Of a DNA stretch of 64,000 nucleotides, positions 1-9,866 are shown piece after piece; position 1 is the stretch's first letter; the number at the start of each line of letters is the position of its first letter. Source of the stretch: Bartonella bacilliformis Ver097. GTDB taxonomy: Bacteria > Pseudomonadota > Alphaproteobacteria > Rhizobiales > Rhizobiaceae. The translations under genes and the position numbers were made by a program. The stretch spans positions 304,476 to 368,475 of the forward strand of contig NZ_KL503803.1 in NCBI RefSeq assembly GCF_000709795.1, read 5' to 3'. A model generated the notes under the pieces. That model was given only the letters and a program-made list of their open reading frames with translations. It searched no databases and was not told where the DNA came from.

Positions 1-983
1 AAAATACTCAAAGCAGAATCAAAAAGATCTTGATCAGTGCTCATACGTATGTAGTGTCCATTGATGGCATTTAATTTTTTGAAATCAAAACGAGCAGCAC
101 CTTTATTAATATCATCAATATTAAACCAAGAAATCATATCTTCGGTTGAGATGATTTCATCATTACCATGGCTCCAACCTAAGCGAACAAGATAATTGCG
201 CAAAGCAGCAGGAAGATATCCCATTGCTCGGTAAGCATCAACACCTAGTGCTCCATGTCGCTTTGATAGTTTTGCACCATCTTCACCATGAATGAGTGGA
301 ATATGTGCCATAACAGGGATTTTCCACCCCATTGCATTAAAGATAATTGTTTGGCGTGCTGCATTTGTGAGATGATCATCACCACGAATGATATGCGTGA
401 TTCCCATATCATGATCATCAACAACAACAGCAAGCATATAGGTTGGAGTACCATCGGAACGTAAAATAATAAAATCATCTAGGTCTTTATTCAGAAAAAG
501 AACATCACCTTGAACACGATCGCGCACAATTGTTGCTCCCTCTTTGGGTGTTTTCATGCGAATGACAGGTTTTATACCTTTAGGAGCTTCAGAAATATCA
601 CGATCACGCCAATGTCCATCATAATGTGGTGGGCGGCCTTCTGCACGCGCATTTTCTCGCATTTCAGCTAATTCTTCAGGTGATGCATAACAATAATAAG
701 CTTTACCATCTTTGACTAATTGTTCTGCAACTTCACGATGACGTTCTGCTCGCTCAAATTGTGAAATATGATTTCCATCATAGCTAAGTCCTATCCAATG
801 CAAGCCATTAATAATTGCTTTAACAGCGGCATCTGTCGAGCGTTCTCGGTCTGTATCTTCAATGCGTAAAAGCATTTTTCCACCATGATGTTTTGCATAA
901 AGCCAATTAAAGAGAGCAGTGCGGGCTCCACCAATATGAAGAAAACCTGTGGGCGATGGTGCAAAACGGGTAATGACAGACAC
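1..983 (-). CDS. gltX: Glutamyl-tRNA synthetase, first copy (partial, C-terminus outside window)
   Basis: Charges tRNA-Glu (and possibly tRNA-Gln) with glutamate in the cytoplasm. Reading the minus strand from a GTG at 983 gives a protein starting [19 protein letters not shown]. The HIGH-type ATP motif is LHIGG near residue 16, and the KMSKS-type motif is KLSKRHG, encoded around 260-285. A GAGGATA Shine-Dalgarno-like stretch lies just upstream of the GTG. About 327 codons are present; the anticodon-binding end lies beyond position 1. It is divergent from comEC, which matches the gltX/comEC neighbourhood of Rhizobiales. A second gltX lies at 9867-11237. Two GluRS copies are usual in bacteria that make Gln-tRNA by amidation; which copy serves which tRNA cannot be read from sequence alone. 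Confidence 0.95.
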   Translation of the reverse strand, partial: MSVITRFAPSPTGFLHIGGARTALFNWLYAKHHGGKMLLRIEDTDRERSTDAAVKAIINGLHWIGLSYDGNHISQFERAERHREVAEQLVKDGKAYYCYASPEELAEMRENARAEGRPPHYDGHWRDRDISEAPKGIKPVIRMKTPKEGATIVRDRVQGDVLFLNKDLDDFIILRSDGTPTYMLAVVVDDHDMGITHIIRGDDHLTNAARQTIIFNAMGWKIPVMAHIPLIHGEDGAKLSKRHGALGVDAYRAMGYLPAALRNYLVRLGWSHGNDEIISTEDMISWFNIDDINKGAARFDFKKLNAINGHYIRMSTDQDLFDSALSI

Positions 984-1098
984 GGATATTATCCTCTACA
1001 TTAAGATTGTTATTTATAGAACTGTATCGTGGAATTATGTTAGCATAGCTGATAAGATGTGCAATAGTAGCATTGCAGGTCAATGTGGGGGGGTGCGA

Positions 1099-3372
1099 AT
1101 GCTCGACCCAAATAAAATTAATGATGATCTATCAATAGGAAATTTCTCAAAAAAGAGAAATTTGATCCTATCGCAACGAGGTTATCCTTCTATTATTGAT
1201 GGTTCCAATAATGCTACTTATAACGAGAAAAAGCTTTCTTTATTCAATATTTTAAAAGACTTCATAATTCTTGTTTGGCAGTGGCTAATAGAGTGCATAA
1301 AAAAAGAAATTTCTTTTGGTCTACTCTTTTTATTGATTTTAGTGTTCTCTACTACAGGTGTTATCTTTTATTTCAGTTTAGACCAAGAGCCAAATTGGGA
1401 ACAATTCGTTGTATTGATCATTTCATTTCTTGGAATATTATATATTTTACGTTGTTATAGGGGAATATGGCTTGTCGTTGGGTTTTTATTTTGTGTTTTA
1501 TTAGGTGCTTTAGCAGCAAAAATAGAAACGTGGCGTATGTCTACGCCAATGTTGAGCAATAATGTTTCCACTACATTAACTGGGCGCATTGTTTCTATTG
1601 AAACGATGGAAAAAGGGGGATTTCGTTTAATTGTAGATGTTTTAAAAACAGAAAATCCAACTTTACATCATGGTCCTGATCGTGTTCGTTTAGTTGTAAG
1701 ACATTTGCCTGATGGATCCGTTCCCGGTGATGGCTTATATGGTAAAGTAAGACTTCGTGCTTTATCCGGACCTGTACGTCCAGGAAGTTATGATTTTAGT
1801 TTTCATAACTATTTTAATAAAATTGGTGCTCAAGGAGCTTATTTCGGGAAACCGATCAAAATATCAGTTTCTCAATCTGATACTGTATTAGGTATGGCAT
1901 CACAGAAAATTGAAAATCTGCGAATGAAAATGACGCAAAGAATCCGTACAACAATTAGTGGAGAAGAAGGTAGTGTTGCTGCTGCTTTAATAACAGGACA
2001 ACGGGGAGCTATTTCGAGTGACACTAATGAAGCATTGCGTATGTCTGGATTGGCCCATATCTTGTCAATATCAGGTTTACATATGGCTCTACTTAGTAGC
2101 ATGGTTATTATTGTTATTCGTAGTTTTTTTGCGTTGTTTCCAGTTTTTTCATCCTATTATTCGACTAAGAAATTTTCTGTTATCGTTGCGTTAATAATTA
2201 CAGCTTTTTATTTGATTTTGTCTGGTGCGGCTGTCGCAGCACAAAGAAGTTTTGTGATGGTTGCAGTGATGTTGATTGCTGTATTATGCAACCGTTCTGG
2301 TATGACAATGCGTAATTTTGCTATTGCTGGTTTGGCCATTATGGTTGTTGTTCCGCATGAAATATTAGGTCCCAGTTTTCAAATGTCATTTTCAGCAACT
2401 ATAGCTTTAATTGCTGCTTTTGAGTGGTGGAACAAAAGGTACTCTTTTTACAGGAGAAAAATAACACCATCTCATGTTGGAAAAAAGATAGTTCATTTTG
2501 CTTTCTTATCAGTTTTTTCAACTTGTTCATCTTCTTTTGTAGCAGGGCTTGCTAGTGGAATTTATGCTGCTTATCATTTTACAAATGTAGCACCTTTCAG
2601 TATTATAAGTAATGCTTTGGCCCTACCTATCGTATCCGTTTTGGTGATGCCTTTTGGATTGATAGCAGCATTTGCAATGCTTTTGGAATTTGAATGGTTG
2701 CCATTACAAATTATGGGTTTTGGTATCAGTCTTGTAACGAAAATTGCTTATTTTATCACAGCTATTTCTCCAGTTATTAATCCTGGATTTATACCATTAT
2801 CTACGTTGATTTTATTAAGTTTAGGTTTAGTTGGACTGACTTTTTTTAAAACATCTCTGAGATTCTTTTTTATTATTTTTATTTTTATAGGTATTTGGGT
2901 TTACGTGATACGTTCACCTGTGCAATTAATCATAGCAGATAATATGAATCTTGTTGGTATTATAAATGAGAAAACATTGTATGCTGATCGTTCACGTGTT
3001 TCCAAATTTACGAAATCTGTATGGGAAAAATCATTCTATATAAACGAAATCATTAAACCAACAAAAATTGGTCCTGCATTGAACGGACAATTTATTTGTG
3101 ATGATAACATTTGTACAGCCTTATTAGAAAATGGGTTAAAAGTTGTCGTGTCGTATAAAAAAACAGATCAATGTATCAAATCAGATGTTCTAATTCAGAC
3201 ATTTATGATGCGTAGTAAAACATGCAATGATGTTGCAGGAATAATGTTTACGCCTCAGCAACTTTTATTACGAGGTAGTGTTATGATGATGAAAAACAAA
3301 GATATTATCTGGTCTTATACAGCTTTCCATCGACCATGGAATGCCCATAGACAAAAATTACAAAATTTATAA
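1099..3372 (+). CDS. comEC: ComEC/Rec2-family DNA uptake channel protein
   Basis: Polytopic inner-membrane protein of the ComEC/Rec2 family, which forms the channel for single-stranded DNA entry in competent bacteria. The frame is open from 949, but residues before Met51 lie over the start of the divergent gltX. The ATG at 1099, preceded by a G-rich stretch, gives 757 residues and is preferred. Visible are two hydrophobic segments near the N-terminus, a soluble OB-like (DUF4131) part with GRIVSIE and VRLVVRHLPDGS, then the Competence domain with LITGQRG and the signature LAHILSISGLHMAL followed by several membrane helices. The C-terminal part has no HxHxDH metallo-lactamase motif, so the nuclease-like domain of Gram-positive ComEC is absent or degenerate. 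Whether it works in DNA uptake here is unknown; no other competence gene is in the window. Confidence 0.88.
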   Translation: MLDPNKINDDLSIGNFSKKRNLILSQRGYPSIIDGSNNATYNEKKLSLFNILKDFIILVWQWLIECIKKEISFGLLFLLILVFSTTGVIFYFSLDQEPNWEQFVVLIISFLGILYILRCYRGIWLVVGFLFCVLLGALAAKIETWRMSTPMLSNNVSTTLTGRIVSIETMEKGGFRLIVDVLKTENPTLHHGPDRVRLVVRHLPDGSVPGDGLYGKVRLRALSGPVRPGSYDFSFHNYFNKIGAQGAYFGKPIKISVSQSDTVLGMASQKIENLRMKMTQRIRTTISGEEGSVAAALITGQRGAISSDTNEALRMSGLAHILSISGLHMALLSSMVIIVIRSFFALFPVFSSYYSTKKFSVIVALIITAFYLILSGAAVAAQRSFVMVAVMLIAVLCNRSGMTMRNFAIAGLAIMVVVPHEILGPSFQMSFSATIALIAAFEWWNKRYSFYRRKITPSHVGKKIVHFAFLSVFSTCSSSFVAGLASGIYAAYHFTNVAPFSIISNALALPIVSVLVMPFGLIAAFAMLLEFEWLPLQIMGFGISLVTKIAYFITAISPVINPGFIPLSTLILLSLGLVGLTFFKTSLRFFFIIFIFIGIWVYVIRSPVQLIIADNMNLVGIINEKTLYADRSRVSKFTKSVWEKSFYINEIIKPTKIGPALNGQFICDDNICTALLENGLKVVVSYKKTDQCIKSDVLIQTFMMRSKTCNDVAGIMFTPQQLLLRGSVMMMKNKDIIWSYTAFHRPWNAHRQKLQNL

Positions 3373-3731
3373 ATTTATTGTATCAAGCTGATATAGCTAT
3401 AATTTTTCAATTAATTTATGGAATTTATTAAAGATTACAGATAATTAATTGCAATATTTTTTGATAACTGGTTTATAAATTTGCAAAAATCATAACTCTA
3501 CAATAAAATAATAGATTTCGAAAATAAGATCTAAATTTAAACTGTCTATCAAGTTGTGTAAACGCAAACAGGTTCAAAAAATACTGCATTCTATTATTAA
3601 TATATTTCTATGGTAGCTAAATTTTTGAGTCAGAGGATTATAAATAAGTTTATGAAAAATTAATAAGGTAATAGATTTTTTATTATCAATTCATAACGAA
3701 TATGGATGATTTATAAAAGAAAGAATGATTC
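3373..3731. other. AT-rich intergenic stretch, no gene seen
   Basis: Stops occur in all frames and no tRNA or strong hairpin is visible. In other Rhizobiales lexA often follows comEC; no lexA reading frame is present here. The last 30 bases hold the rpiA ribosome-binding region (AAAGAAAGAATG-like purines). Confidence 0.6.
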
Positions 3732-4436
3732 ATGAATGTCCAAGGATTGAAAAAGATGGCGGCTGCTAAAGCACTTGAGTTTGTTCAAGATGGTATGCGT
3801 CTCGGTATAGGGTCGGGTTCTACAGCTAATGAATTTATTCGCCTTCTTGGTGAACGTGTTGCAAATGGTTTGCGTGTTATCGGCGTTGCTACTTCACATT
3901 ATTCTGAACAATTATGTCGTCAAGTTGGGGTACCTGTCACTACTTTAGAACAAATGCCTGAGCTTGATCTTGATATTGATGGGGCAGATGAGATTGGTCC
4001 TAATATGACCTTAATTAAAGGGGGAGGTGGGGCGTTGCTACGTGAAAAAATTGTTGCTGCAGCATCTCATGAAATGCTTGTTATTGCTGACGAAACAAAA
4101 GTGGTCAAAACACTTGGTGCTTTTGCACTACCAATTGCAGTCAATCAGTTTGGTCTGAGTGTTACACACAGTGCTATCGAAAAAATGGCTGAAGGTTTAG
4201 GTCTTTCAGGAAAAGTGACGTTAAGAATGAATGGGGATAATCCTTTTGAGACGGATGATAGCCATTTTATTTTTGATGCATCTTGGGGGCAGATTGTTCA
4301 ACCAAAACTTTTATCAAATGCACTATTTGAGATTCCTGGTGTTATTGAACACGGACTTTTTTTGGGAATGGTGTCGCGTTCAATTATAGCGATGGCAGAT
4401 GGTCAAATAAAAATTTTAGAATTGAAGAATTGTTGA
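3732..4436 (+). CDS. rpiA: Ribose-5-phosphate isomerase A
   Basis: Interconverts ribose-5-phosphate and ribulose-5-phosphate in the non-oxidative pentose phosphate pathway. The 234-residue length is standard. Family motifs are clear: the phosphate-binding loop [11 protein letters not shown] (residues 25-35), the [12 protein letters not shown] segment (about 79-90) and [11 protein letters not shown] (about 96-106), which carries the catalytic base Glu105. The ATG at 3732 gives the usual N-terminus leading into [12 protein letters not shown]. It is followed 54 bp later by the DUF2059 gene and then gor, a gene order shared with other Rhizobiales, and may be cotranscribed with the first of these up to the hairpin at 5093-5117. 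Confidence 0.97.
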   Translation: MNVQGLKKMAAAKALEFVQDGMRLGIGSGSTANEFIRLLGERVANGLRVIGVATSHYSEQLCRQVGVPVTTLEQMPELDLDIDGADEIGPNMTLIKGGGGALLREKIVAAASHEMLVIADETKVVKTLGAFALPIAVNQFGLSVTHSAIEKMAEGLGLSGKVTLRMNGDNPFETDDSHFIFDASWGQIVQPKLLSNALFEIPGVIEHGLFLGMVSRSIIAMADGQIKILELKNC

Positions 4437-4490
4437 GAATTTTAATATAGTGACAAATATGAATTACAATAATTATGGAGTAATCATTGA

Positions 4491-5033
4491 ATGAAAAATA
4501 TATTTTCTCTCCAGCGCTTTATTACATTGTTTAGTGCAGTTGCTATCTTGGTTGTTAATATTGGGCTGGTTCATGCACAAGATGTTAGTGATCAGCACTT
4601 AGATGCCGCTAAAAAAATGATTAAAGCCGTTCATGCAACTGATCAGTTTGATGATTTTTTATTAATTGCTGCACGTGATCTCAAAAATGAATTGATAGGA
4701 AATGATCCACATTTAGCAACAATTATTTCTGATATTGTTGATAAGCAGACACTTGCTTTAGCTAAACGACGCGCTGATTTAGAAAAAGAAATTGCTCATG
4801 TCTATGTAAAGCATTTTAGTCAAGAAGAACTTGATAAAATCACAATATTTTATAGTTCTGATACTGGTAAAAAATTTTTAAAGGAAGTTCCGAGTATCGC
4901 GCGTGATTCTTATGCTGTGTTCGATGCGTGGCGTTCCGCTATCGTAAAAGATCTTATGAAAAATGTTGAAGGTGAAATGTCTAAAACACTTAATTTAGAT
5001 AAGTCTGCTACTCCTATGAAATTACCTCTTTAG
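4491..5033 (+). CDS. Exported DUF2059-family protein
   Basis: A 180-residue protein of unknown function. Residues 1-29 form a signal peptide with a long hydrophobic core and a VHA/QD cleavage site, so the mature protein is probably periplasmic. The rest is helical and matches DUF2059 in pattern: a stretch ending YVKHFSQEELDKITIFYSSDTGKKFLKE, where the polar-aromatic FYSSxTGKKF element is characteristic. It lies between rpiA and gor as in other Rhizobiales, but the position does not define its role. A strong stem-loop follows the stop codon, so the rpiA-DUF2059 transcript probably ends here. Confidence 0.85.
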   Translation: MKNIFSLQRFITLFSAVAILVVNIGLVHAQDVSDQHLDAAKKMIKAVHATDQFDDFLLIAARDLKNELIGNDPHLATIISDIVDKQTLALAKRRADLEKEIAHVYVKHFSQEELDKITIFYSSDTGKKFLKEVPSIARDSYAVFDAWRSAIVKDLMKNVEGEMSKTLNLDKSATPMKLPL

Positions 5034-5092
5034 GTAGGAACTAAGTAAGTTAATCAATTTTGTTTTTTGGTAAAAGTCTTCTTTCATTAAAT

Positions 5093-5117
5093 AAAACGGT
5101 AGTAAAACTACCGTTTT
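5093..5117 (+). terminator. Strong stem-loop after the DUF2059 gene
   Basis: A perfect 10-bp inverted repeat (AAAACGGTAG / CTACCGTTTT) with a 5-base loop. The 3' arm itself ends in four T, followed by AAT. The arrangement fits a Rho-independent terminator for rpiA-DUF2059, and by symmetry it could work on the other strand too. Confidence 0.8.
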
Positions 5118-5235
5118 AATGGGACAGGAATTTTTGAGTATTTGCACTGTTTATGCAAAAAAATAAGGAATTTTATTTGCTAATAAATAGTTAATAGTTT
5201 GACAATCTAGACGCACAGGAGAGGGATAATTTGTG

Positions 5236-6621
5236 ATGTCTTTTGATTTTGATTTATTCGTTATTGGAGGTGGGTCTGGTGGGGTGCGTGCTGCCCGCCT
5301 GGCGGGAGCGCTAGGTAAACGCGTTGCTATAGCAGAAGAATATCGCATGGGGGGGACTTGTGTTATTCGCGGTTGTGTTCCCAAAAAACTATTCGTTTAT
5401 GCATCACAATATGCACAAGAATTTAGTGACAGTGCTGGTTTTGGCTGGAAATATGCAGATTCAATTTTTGACTGGCAAAAGTTGGTTGCAGCTAAAGATA
5501 GAGAAATATCAAGGTTAGAAGAATTTTATCACAAGATATTAAGAAATAATAATGTTCATATTTATAAAAGTCGCGTTGTCTTTATTGACGAACACACATT
5601 AGAACTTATTGCAACAGGTGAGCGGATAAGAGCAAAAAAGATCTTAATTGCAACAGGAGCAAAAGTTGCGCTAAATACAGTTGTCGGTAGCGATTTATGT
5701 CTTACTTCTAATGAGATTTTTGATCTTAAAAAATTACCCAAATCAATAATAATCATTGGCGGTGGTTATATTGGTGTGGAATTTTCCAATATTTTTCATG
5801 CATTAGGAGTGCAAACAACATTGCTTCATCGTGGTGATTTAATTCTAAGTGGCTTTGATTATGATTTGCGGTATTTGTTAAGCGATGCAATGATTCAAAA
5901 AGGGATTTCTGTTATCTATGGTGCGGCAGTTTCTCAAGTTAAAGTTGAATCTAAATCCTATAATGTTACTTTAGCGAATGGACAAACGATCACTGCTGAT
6001 CAGGTTATGTGGGCAACAGGGCGTGTGCCTAATACAAAAGGTTTAGGACTTGAACAAGCAGGGGTTAAGCTTGATAATACTGGTGCGGTTATTGTTGATG
6101 AAAAAATGATGACAAATGTTCCTCATATCTGGGCGATTGGTGATGTAACAGGCCATCTGCAATTAACGCCTGTTGCTATTCATGAAGCAATGTGTTTCAT
6201 TAATACTACGTTTAAGAATACTCCAACTGTGCCTGATTATGATTTAATTTCGGTAGCTGTTTTTTCACAGCCAGAGATTGGAACAGTTGGTCTTTCAGAA
6301 GAAGATGCAATACGCTGTTATAAGCGTGTTGAAATTTATCGCACGTTGTTTCGTCCTATGCGTAATATTCTTTCCGGTAATTCAGAAAAGATGTTTATGA
6401 AACTTGTTGTTGATGGTGAAAGTCGTATTGTTGTTGGTGCCCATATTTTAGGAGCAGGTGCTAGTGAAATGATACAGCTTATAGGGATATCTCTCAAAGG
6501 AAAACTAACAAAAGATGTATTCGATGAGACTATGGCATTGCATCCAACCGCAGCAGAAGAATTGGTAACAATGTATGAACCAAGCTATGTATACGAAAAT
6601 GGAAAAAAATTGGAAAATTAG
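5236..6621 (+). CDS. gor: Glutathione-disulfide reductase
   Basis: NADPH-dependent flavoenzyme that reduces oxidised glutathione in the cytoplasm. From the ATG at 5236 the protein has 461 residues. The FAD-binding GGGSGG is at 11-16, the redox-active disulfide is in GGTCVIRGCVPKK (Cys42 and Cys47), the NAD(P) Rossmann motif GGGYIGVEF follows in the middle, a second FAD contact is WAIGDVTGH, and the C-terminal catalytic His-Glu motif is HPTAAEE. A GTG one codon upstream (5233) is also possible; the AGGAGAGGG at 5217-5225 serves either. It stands alone between the hairpin at 5093 and the DAHP synthase gene. Confidence 0.96.
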   Translation: MSFDFDLFVIGGGSGGVRAARLAGALGKRVAIAEEYRMGGTCVIRGCVPKKLFVYASQYAQEFSDSAGFGWKYADSIFDWQKLVAAKDREISRLEEFYHKILRNNNVHIYKSRVVFIDEHTLELIATGERIRAKKILIATGAKVALNTVVGSDLCLTSNEIFDLKKLPKSIIIIGGGYIGVEFSNIFHALGVQTTLLHRGDLILSGFDYDLRYLLSDAMIQKGISVIYGAAVSQVKVESKSYNVTLANGQTITADQVMWATGRVPNTKGLGLEQAGVKLDNTGAVIVDEKMMTNVPHIWAIGDVTGHLQLTPVAIHEAMCFINTTFKNTPTVPDYDLISVAVFSQPEIGTVGLSEEDAIRCYKRVEIYRTLFRPMRNILSGNSEKMFMKLVVDGESRIVVGAHILGAGASEMIQLIGISLKGKLTKDVFDETMALHPTAAEELVTMYEPSYVYENGKKLEN

Positions 6622-6695
6622 AGGAAGATGCTTGTAGTGAATAATAAGGCTTTCATGCTATATAAATTGCATGGGTAAGCTTTAGAGAGAATACC

Positions 6696-8060
6696 ATGAT
6701 AGAGAAATGGACACCTGAATCTTGGAGAACAAAGCCAATTAAGAAAGTTCCAACTTATCCAGATAAATTTTTATTAGCGAATATTGAAAAAAAGCTATGT
6801 GGATATCCTCCTTTGGTTTTTGCAAATGAAGTCCGTGATTTAAAAAATGAATTAGCAGCTGTTGCAGAAGGGAAAGCTTTTTTATTGCAAGGGGGGGATT
6901 GTGCAGAGAGCTTTGTGGAGCATGAAGCTGATCGTATCCATGATTTTTTTCGTGTATTTTTGCAGATGGCTTTAGTTTTAACTTTTGGCAGTTCGAAGCG
7001 AGTTATTAAAACTGGTCGTATTGCTGGTCAATTTGCAAAACCGCGCTCCTCTGATATGGAAAAAAAGGAAAACGATGAGCTTCCTGCTTATCAGGGTGAT
7101 ATTATTAATGGTATTGAATGTAGTGAAGCTTCTCGTACGCCTGATCCACGACGAATGTCTATTGTCTACCATCAGTCGGTGGTAACGCTTAATTTATTAC
7201 GAGCTTTTGTACAAAATGGCCATGCTAATTTAGAAAATATTCATAAATGGATCGTGAATTTTATTGCTAATAATCTACAAGGTGAGCGTTATGAATTATT
7301 GGCAAGACGTATTTTTGAATCAAACGACTTTATGCGTTCAATAAATATTTCAGAAAAAATGAATGATGCGTTATGCCAAACACCTCTTTATACGAGTCAT
7401 GAAGCACTTTTGCTTGGTTATGAAGAGGCTTTAACTCGGATTGACCCCACTTCTGGAGATTGGTACGCGACATCTGGTCATATGTTGTGGATTGGTGATC
7501 GCACACGCCAACTTGATCATGCGCATGTTGAATATTGTCGTGGTATTAAAAATCCTATTGGACTGAAGTGTGGTCCTTCACTTAATCCTGATGAGCTTTT
7601 GAAATTAATTGATATTCTTAATCCTGAGAATGAAGCAGGTCGGCTTACTCTCATCATCCGTTTAGGACATGATAAAGTAGAAACTTATCTTTCTCAATTG
7701 ATTCGTGTCGTTGAGCGTGAAAAGCGTAAAGTTGTATGGTCTTGTGATCCAATGCATGGCAATACAATTATTGCCAATGGTTATAAAACTCGTTTTTTTG
7801 ATCATATTTTCAAGGAAATTGAGAATTTTTTTTCAATACATTGGGAAGAAGGAACGTATCCAGGAGGTATTCATATTGAGATGACAGGTCGTCATGTAAC
7901 TGAGTGTATAGGTGGTGCACAGGCTATTTCAATAGACGATCTTTTTGATCGTTATCAGACTTATTGTGATCCACGATTAAACGCCGATCAAGCATTAGAA
8001 TTATCTTTTCTTGTTGCTGAACTTATCAAAAAAAATCGTGACACTGATCAATTGATATAG
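6696..8060 (+). CDS. aroF: Class II 3-deoxy-7-phosphoheptulonate synthase
   Basis: Condenses phosphoenolpyruvate and erythrose-4-phosphate, the first step of the shikimate pathway. The 454-residue protein is of the plant-like class II (AroAII) type, not the short class I type. Signatures are WTPESWR at the start, the LLQGGDCAESF loop (about 63-73) with the metal-ligand Cys, GRIAGQFAKPRS, the GLKCGPSLNPDEL segment, and WSCDPMHGNT with HIEMTGRHVTEC near the end. Start ATG 6696 follows a GAGAGAATACC purine stretch. No other aromatic biosynthesis gene is adjacent. The symbol varies between annotations (aroF, aroG or aroH). Confidence 0.94.
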   Translation: MIEKWTPESWRTKPIKKVPTYPDKFLLANIEKKLCGYPPLVFANEVRDLKNELAAVAEGKAFLLQGGDCAESFVEHEADRIHDFFRVFLQMALVLTFGSSKRVIKTGRIAGQFAKPRSSDMEKKENDELPAYQGDIINGIECSEASRTPDPRRMSIVYHQSVVTLNLLRAFVQNGHANLENIHKWIVNFIANNLQGERYELLARRIFESNDFMRSINISEKMNDALCQTPLYTSHEALLLGYEEALTRIDPTSGDWYATSGHMLWIGDRTRQLDHAHVEYCRGIKNPIGLKCGPSLNPDELLKLIDILNPENEAGRLTLIIRLGHDKVETYLSQLIRVVEREKRKVVWSCDPMHGNTIIANGYKTRFFDHIFKEIENFFSIHWEEGTYPGGIHIEMTGRHVTECIGGAQAISIDDLFDRYQTYCDPRLNADQALELSFLVAELIKKNRDTDQLI

Positions 8061-8173
8061 CAAATATTTAAAAAAGAAATCGTATAACATTATCTATTTT
8101 TGGTGTTTATAGGATTAAGTGCTTTTTAAAGAAAAGAAATGATTGAAATTGAGCTCGCAACTACGCTAAGTTG

Positions 8174-9856
8174 ATGATGATGGCAAAAAAGTTGATAAAA
8201 GATGACTTTCGGATTGCAGTTTCTCAATTAAATCCCATTGTAGGTGATATTGAGGGGAATTTTGTCCTTGCTAAAATGGCACATCAGAAAGCTCAACAAC
8301 AGGGTGCTGATCTTGTTTTATTGACTGAGCTTTTTATAAGCGCTTATCCGCCAGAAGATCTTGTACTTAAGCCTGCTTTTACAAAAGCCTGTGAAAATGC
8401 GATTAAGAAATTAGCAAAGGTTACAAAGGAAGGACCAGGTATTATTATTGGTGCTCCGATAAAGCGTGGTGATGTTATTTATAATGGTGTTGTACTGCTC
8501 GATAATGGGCAGGTCATTACTGAATACTTAAAGTTTGATTTGCCTAATTATCTTGAATTTGATGAGAAAAGAGTATTTTCTCCTGGTCCGAGTCCTGAGC
8601 CTATTGTTTATCGTGGGATAACACTGGGAATTGTTGTTTGTGAAGATATTTGGAACGATTCCTCGATTTGTACAGAGTTTCGCAATAAAGGAGCTGAATT
8701 CATTCTCGTTTCTAATGGGTCTCCTTACTGTCATAATAAAATATTAAAACGTATGAGTATTGTTCGCGCGCAAGCTATTCAAGCTGGTGTCCCGGTTATT
8801 TATGCTAATCAAGTTGGTGGTCAGGATGAATTAATTTTTGATGGGGGTTCTTTTGCGCTGAATGAGCAAGGTACGGTGGCATTTCAAATGAAACATTTTG
8901 AAAGCCATATCGCTGTAAGTCATTGGCAAAGAAAGTCGATTGGATGGCAATGTGTTTCTGGTCCAAATGAAAAACTTTTAGGTGGGGTAGCTGCCGATTA
9001 CCATGCTTGTGTTTTAGGTTTAAGAGATTATGTCAATAAAAACGGTTTTAAAGATGTAATTCTTGGTCTTTCAGGGGGAATTGATTCAGCGCTTTGTGCA
9101 GCAATAGCAACAGATGCTCTTGGAGCGGAAAGGGTTCACGCTGTAATGATGCCTTACCATTATACATCAGAGGAGTCACTACAAGATGCTAAAGATTGTG
9201 CACACTTTTTAGATTGTCATTATGAAATAATACCAATTGTTCAACCTGTTGAAAATTTTTTAAGTATAATGGCACCTATTTTTTCAGGGCTGCCTTCTGA
9301 TATTACAGAAGAAAATTTGCAAAGTCGTGTACGTGGCACTATTTTAATGGCTCTTTCAAATAAATTCGGTTCAATGGTTATTACAACAGGAAATAAGTCA
9401 GAAATGGCAGTTGGATATGCAACACTTTATGGCGATATGAATGGTGGTTTTAATCCCATTAAAGATATTTATAAAATGCAGGTTTATGCATTAGCTGAGT
9501 GGCGCAATAAAAATCATCTACCAAATTTTTTAGGAGCAGAAGGGGTTGTTATTCCTCCAAATATTATAAAGAAAGCGCCTTCTGCAGAGTTACGAGAAAA
9601 TCAAAAGGATGAAGATTTTCTTCCTCCTTATCCTATTTTAGATGATATTTTGCAGTCTCTTGTAGAAAATGACATGAGTGTTGATGAGATCGTTAAATGT
9701 GGTCATTTACGAGAAACTGTTGAGAAAGTTGAACACCTTCTTTATGTAGCTGAGCATAAGAGGCGACAGTCTGCACCTGGTATCAAAATCAGTTCTAAAA
9801 ATTTCGGGCGCGACCGTCGTTACCCTATTACAAATTATTTTCGTGATAAAAGTTGA
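8174..9856 (+). CDS. nadE: NAD+ synthase, glutamine-hydrolysing
   Basis: Final step of NAD synthesis: amidates deamido-NAD using ammonia released from glutamine. About 560 residues in two domains. The N-terminal nitrilase-like glutaminase carries the Glu-Lys-Cys triad (LLTELFISAYPPEDL, KFDLPNY, GIVVCEDIW). The C-terminal synthetase carries the PP-loop LGLSGGIDSALCAAIA and GNKSEMAVGYATLYGDMNGGFNPIKD. The start is uncertain among TTG 8171 and three successive ATGs at 8174, 8177 and 8180. The stop lies 10 bp before the gltX2 ATG at 9867. NAD kinase lies nearby at 12871, but on the other strand. Confidence 0.96.
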   Translation: MMMAKKLIKDDFRIAVSQLNPIVGDIEGNFVLAKMAHQKAQQQGADLVLLTELFISAYPPEDLVLKPAFTKACENAIKKLAKVTKEGPGIIIGAPIKRGDVIYNGVVLLDNGQVITEYLKFDLPNYLEFDEKRVFSPGPSPEPIVYRGITLGIVVCEDIWNDSSICTEFRNKGAEFILVSNGSPYCHNKILKRMSIVRAQAIQAGVPVIYANQVGGQDELIFDGGSFALNEQGTVAFQMKHFESHIAVSHWQRKSIGWQCVSGPNEKLLGGVAADYHACVLGLRDYVNKNGFKDVILGLSGGIDSALCAAIATDALGAERVHAVMMPYHYTSEESLQDAKDCAHFLDCHYEIIPIVQPVENFLSIMAPIFSGLPSDITEENLQSRVRGTILMALSNKFGSMVITTGNKSEMAVGYATLYGDMNGGFNPIKDIYKMQVYALAEWRNKNHLPNFLGAEGVVIPPNIIKKAPSAELRENQKDEDFLPPYPILDDILQSLVENDMSVDEIVKCGHLRETVEKVEHLLYVAEHKRRQSAPGIKISSKNFGRDRRYPITNYFRDKS

Positions 9857-9866
9857 GCATTATTCT

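Noticed and set aside
2920..3372. Metallo-beta-lactamase domain at the end of ComEC
   Set aside because: No HxHxDH motif could be found in the C-terminal part.
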